Positions 23,479-25,963 of a stretch of 25,963 bases of DNA are shown piece after piece. The position numbers were made by a program, and so were the translations under genes. Positions within the stretch are counted from its first letter, which is position 1. Every line of letters begins with the position of its first letter. Below the pieces are notes generated by a model. That model did not search any database and was not told the origin of the DNA. It saw only the letters and a program-made list of their open reading frames with translations. Source of the DNA: RZYP01 sp964386405 (GTDB lineage: Bacteria > Bacillota > Negativicutes > Acidaminococcales > Acidaminococcaceae); the NCBI GenBank assembly GCA_964386405.1, contig CAYLRW010000018.1, positions 1-25,963 of the forward strand. Reading direction: 5' to 3'.

Positions 23479-24615
23479 ATGTTGAAGAAAGAGATAACAG
23501 CCGTGCTATTGGCCGCAACATTTTTTTTGAATTTGGTTGCGCCTGTCGGTGCAGCATCGATTGATGATAAGCAAGCTGAGCTGGAAAGCATCCGACAACA
23601 GCTTTACAATAAAGATGTAGAACGTGAGAATGCTAAGCAAGTTGTTGCTTCAGCAACTGATAAACTTCTTGAGTCGCAGGCTCAGCTCAGCGAAGCACAG
23701 CATGCGCTTGCTACGGTTGAAGAAGAGCGTGAAGATCTTGAAGATCAGATTTCCAGCAATACAGCGGCTTTGGATAGAAAAAAAGAGCAGGTTGATAAAC
23801 GTGTTGCTGTTTACCGCGGGCGATTGAAAGATATTTACATTAACGGACAGATAAATTACTTGGACGTACTTTTAGGTGCAAAGGATTTTTCTGATTTTTC
23901 TTCGCGGATGTATTTGTTGAAAAAAATTATTGCCAATGATATTAACTTGTTGGCAGACCTGAAAAAGAAAAAGGCAGAATTGGAAACGGCACAGGAGATA
24001 CTGGCAAGTAATATGGCCAGAGTTAAGGCTGTACATAGTGAAGTATCATCTAAGCAGCAGTTAGTTGCCCAAAAAACAATGGAGCGCGAAGCAGCTTATA
24101 ACGATGCAGTAGCCGAACAAAGCAGACTGGATGAAGAATACAATGAATTGATGGCTACTTCTGAGCGTATAACGGATATGATTCGTAACTTGGAAAACGG
24201 TGGTACTATTTCTTCCGCCAGCAGAGGGTCAGGAAGTTTTGTCTGGCCTATTTATGGAGAAATCACTTCTCCTTTTGGCTGGCGTACACACCCAATTTTT
24301 GGTACGCAGAAATTCCATTCCGGTCTTGATATTGCAGCCGATTATGGTGATCCGATAGTTGCTGCTAATTCTGGTACGGTAATCTACGCCGACTGGATGG
24401 GCGGCTATGGCAACGCAGTGATGATAGATCATGGCGGTGGCTTGGTTACTTTGTACGGACACAACTCCAGCCTTGCTGTCTATAATGGGCAACAGGTGGC
24501 AAAAGGCCAGACAATTGCTTATGCGGGCAGTACTGGTTATTCTACAGGGCCGCATTGCCATTTTGAAGTGCGTATTCATGGTGAAGTAACTGATCCAATG
24601 GATTACTTACCATAA
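23479..24615 (+). CDS. Secreted M23 (LytM) peptidase with N-terminal coiled coil
   Basis: This 378-residue protein has a signal peptide (to about APVGAA, residue 26). A long coiled coil follows in two blocks (about 30-105 and 145-235, rich in Glu/Lys/Gln). A C-terminal LytM domain starts at SGSFVWPIYGEITSPFGWR. The zinc ligands are present as HSGLDIA (HxxxD) and PHCHFEV (HxH), so unlike EnvC it looks catalytically competent as a peptidoglycan endopeptidase. The architecture matches EnvC/PcsB/CwlO-type proteins driven by FtsEX, whose genes lie immediately upstream. Two starts are possible: ATG 23464, which overlaps the ftsX stop, and ATG 23479 with GGAGG 6 bases before it. I chose the latter because the signal peptide then begins MLKKEITA. 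Confidence 0.92.
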   Translation: MLKKEITAVLLAATFFLNLVAPVGAASIDDKQAELESIRQQLYNKDVERENAKQVVASATDKLLESQAQLSEAQHALATVEEEREDLEDQISSNTAALDRKKEQVDKRVAVYRGRLKDIYINGQINYLDVLLGAKDFSDFSSRMYLLKKIIANDINLLADLKKKKAELETAQEILASNMARVKAVHSEVSSKQQLVAQKTMEREAAYNDAVAEQSRLDEEYNELMATSERITDMIRNLENGGTISSASRGSGSFVWPIYGEITSPFGWRTHPIFGTQKFHSGLDIAADYGDPIVAANSGTVIYADWMGGYGNAVMIDHGGGLVTLYGHNSSLAVYNGQQVAKGQTIAYAGSTGYSTGPHCHFEVRIHGEVTDPMDYLP

Positions 24616-24633
24616 AATTGGAGGAACCTGAGC

Positions 24634-25782
24634 ATGTTAAAAAAAAGATTTAGTATCGTTACAGTTATTATAGCCTGCATTTGCTCTTGTGGCTTGGTTA
24701 TTGCCGCGTTGATCTATGGGCTGCAGTCTGTAACGGGCAGCTTACCGGGAACCTTCAAATTTCTGCGGGCACTTTCTATAGTCCGCGGCAGTTTTATCGA
24801 AAATGTTGATTATAACAAGTTATATGAGGGCGCTATTAAGGGTATGGTAAATGCTTTGGGTGATCCATATTCTGTCTATCTTGATGATGAAAGCTTCAAA
24901 TCATTGATGACCAGTACCGAGGGACATTTTGGTGGTATTGGCGTTGTCATCGGCATGAAGGATAGTAATTTTGTAGTTATCGCACCGCTCAAGGGTACAC
25001 CGGGAGAAAGAGCAGGTATCAAAAGCGGCGATAAGATAACGGCTATAGACGGTAAAAAGAGTGCTGGACAAACGTTGGAAGATGTAGTCGCGCAAATTCG
25101 CGGCAAAGAAGGAACCAGTGTCGAAATTGAGCTTAAAACTGCAGCCGGTGAAGCAAAAACAGTACGCGTAATTCGCTCTGACATTAAACTGGAAACTGTG
25201 GCTGGAGAAATGAAGAATAATAAAATTGGCTATATTCGCATAAGCATGTTCAATGAGAGTACAGGTTCTGATTTTATTAAAAAGTTCCATGAGCTTGAAG
25301 GTCAGGGAATGGAAGGGTTAGTACTTGATCTCCGTGACAATCCCGGCGGTCTCCTCAGTGAAAGCGTTAAAGTTGCCGAATTGATGGTACCTAAAGGACC
25401 GATCGTTTCGGTGACTGAGAAAAGCGGTAAAAGTGTTACTGAATATTCCAACCTCGAAAAAACGAAATATCCTGTGGCAGTAATTGTTAACCAGGGGTCA
25501 GCAAGTGCTGCAGAAATTGTAGCAGGTGCCCTGCAGGATACTCAGGCCGGAAAACTTTTTGGAACCAAAACTTTTGGCAAAGGGTCCGTGCAGGCTGTCA
25601 GCAATCTTGATGAAAGCACGGGCATGAAATTAACAATAGCTCACTATTATACACCTAGCGGCCGTTCTATCAACGGTACCGGTATAGAACCAGACGTTGT
25701 GGTTGAGCCAACCGGTGAGATGGGTGAGAATCAGCTAAATACGGCAATTAGTTATTTAGAAAAAGAACTGGCAAAAAAATAA
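24634..25782 (+). CDS. S41 family C-terminal processing peptidase (CtpA/CtpB-like)
   Basis: This 382-residue protease has an N-terminal membrane anchor (about 8-30) and then a short helical region. A PDZ domain (about 95-175, with GGIGVVIGMKD and GIKSGDKITAIDG) follows, and then the S41 catalytic core. The catalytic Ser291 lies in GSASAAEI and Lys316 in TFGKGSVQ, 25 residues apart as in characterised tail-specific proteases. The family cleaves extracytoplasmic proteins at the C-terminus for quality control, sporulation signalling or regulation of wall hydrolases. The position after ftsEX and the M23 enzyme makes the last role attractive, but that is inference. The ATG has GGAGGAA upstream. 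A long hairpin follows. Confidence 0.94.
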   Translation: MLKKRFSIVTVIIACICSCGLVIAALIYGLQSVTGSLPGTFKFLRALSIVRGSFIENVDYNKLYEGAIKGMVNALGDPYSVYLDDESFKSLMTSTEGHFGGIGVVIGMKDSNFVVIAPLKGTPGERAGIKSGDKITAIDGKKSAGQTLEDVVAQIRGKEGTSVEIELKTAAGEAKTVRVIRSDIKLETVAGEMKNNKIGYIRISMFNESTGSDFIKKFHELEGQGMEGLVLDLRDNPGGLLSESVKVAELMVPKGPIVSVTEKSGKSVTEYSNLEKTKYPVAVIVNQGSASAAEIVAGALQDTQAGKLFGTKTFGKGSVQAVSNLDESTGMKLTIAHYYTPSGRSINGTGIEPDVVVEPTGEMGENQLNTAISYLEKELAKK

Positions 25783-25789
25783 TTTAATA

Positions 25790-25830
25790 ATTTAAAGGGC
25801 GTCTGCTATTAATGCGGACGCCCTTTAAAT
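25790..25830 (+). terminator. Hairpin terminator after the S41 protease gene
   Basis: ATTTAAAGGGCGTC (25790-25803) pairs perfectly with GACGCCCTTTAAAT (25817-25830), extended inward by three more pairs around a TATTAAT loop. The outer arm supplies the AT-rich tail; there is no long T run beyond it. Confidence 0.75.
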
Positions 25831-25863
25831 ATCACTGCAATTCTATGAAATAGGCGAAAAAAA

Positions 25864-25887
25864 TGCTATAATTAATCTCAATTGAGA
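25864..25887 (+). promoter_or_regulatory. uvrB promoter (extended -10) with an adjoining palindrome
   Basis: TGCTATAAT (25864-25872) is an extended -10, the same nine bases as at recD2; the -35 is weak. TCTCAATTGAGA (25876-25887), a perfect 12-base palindrome, covers the expected start point and could be an operator. It does not match the LexA consensus. Confidence 0.55.
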
Positions 25888-25911
25888 AACTTTATTATTA
25901 CGGAGTAGAAA

Positions 25912-25963
25912 ATGGAATTTAAAATCAAAGCACCTTTTGAACCGGCAGGCGACCAGCCAGAGG
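25912..25963 (+). CDS. uvrB: Excinuclease ABC subunit B, N-terminal fragment (cut by the window end)
   Basis: Only 17 codons are present, reading MEFKIKAPFEPAGDQPE. The phrase P(F/Y)xPxGDQPxAI is the near-universal N-terminus of UvrB, the damage-verifying helicase-like subunit of nucleotide excision repair. CGGAG lies 6 bases before the ATG, and the gene has its own promoter after a terminator. The call rests on this short motif alone, but the motif is distinctive. Confidence 0.88.
   Translation, partial: MEFKIKAPFEPAGDQPE

Overview
The window looks like a chromosomal housekeeping region of a Bacillota (Firmicutes) bacterium. I favour a diderm Negativicutes lineage such as the Acidaminococcaceae or Selenomonadaceae. 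The reasons are the moderate-to-low GC, strong AGGAGG-type ribosome sites, frequent TTG/GTG starts, an RF2 programmed frameshift, GAAC-N4-GTTC type LexA box, a ZTP riboswitch on a single-domain AICAR transformylase, and the block secA-prfB-DUF5693-csaB-ftsE-ftsX-M23-S41-uvrB. The lineage call is inference; no rRNA or other phylogenetic marker was tested. I saw no IS element, phage gene, tRNA, rRNA or CRISPR array.

Layout. (1) 1-2973: the 3' half of glmS (+) converges on a minus-strand pair, a PflX-type radical SAM protein followed by an aromatic-acid-exporter/FUSC-like membrane protein. (2) 2974-4790: a non-coding stretch with a GC-rich nested palindrome, then a consensus promoter, a ZTP riboswitch with its terminator, and the AICAR transformylase gene. 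(3) 4800-6730 (-): a three-gene unit of a SpeD-like protein lacking the self-cleavage serine, a HAD phosphatase and a secreted pentapeptide-repeat protein. It starts from a perfect consensus promoter that is divergent to (4) 6876-9730 (+), recD2-comF, whose promoter carries a LexA-type box. (5) 9765-10370 (-): a small HD-GYP protein. (6) 10590-10895: a compact, GC-rich, strongly foldable non-coding segment with its own promoter and terminator, which I could not assign to a known RNA family. (7) 10955-14083 (+): a polar amino-acid ABC importer with two tandem binding lipoproteins, one permease and one ATPase. (8) 14256-14813: long-form hpf. (9) 14939-25782 (+): secA, prfB (frameshifted), a DUF5693 membrane protein, csaB, ftsE, ftsX, an M23 peptidase and an S41 carboxy-terminal protease. 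(10) 25912-end: the start of uvrB.

How the genes fit together. Region 9 is an envelope-biogenesis cluster covering secretion (SecA), cell-wall polymer pyruvylation (CsaB with DUF5693), division-linked peptidoglycan hydrolysis (FtsEX plus the M23 enzyme) and periplasmic proteolysis (S41). glmS feeds amino sugars to the same envelope. The riboswitch links folate/one-carbon stress (ZTP) to the AICAR transformylase step of purine synthesis. recD2 and uvrB are repair genes. The most unusual items are the unassigned structured RNA at 10608-10895, the SpeD-like protein with Gly in place of the pyruvoyl-forming Ser, and the palindromic element at 3142-3262.
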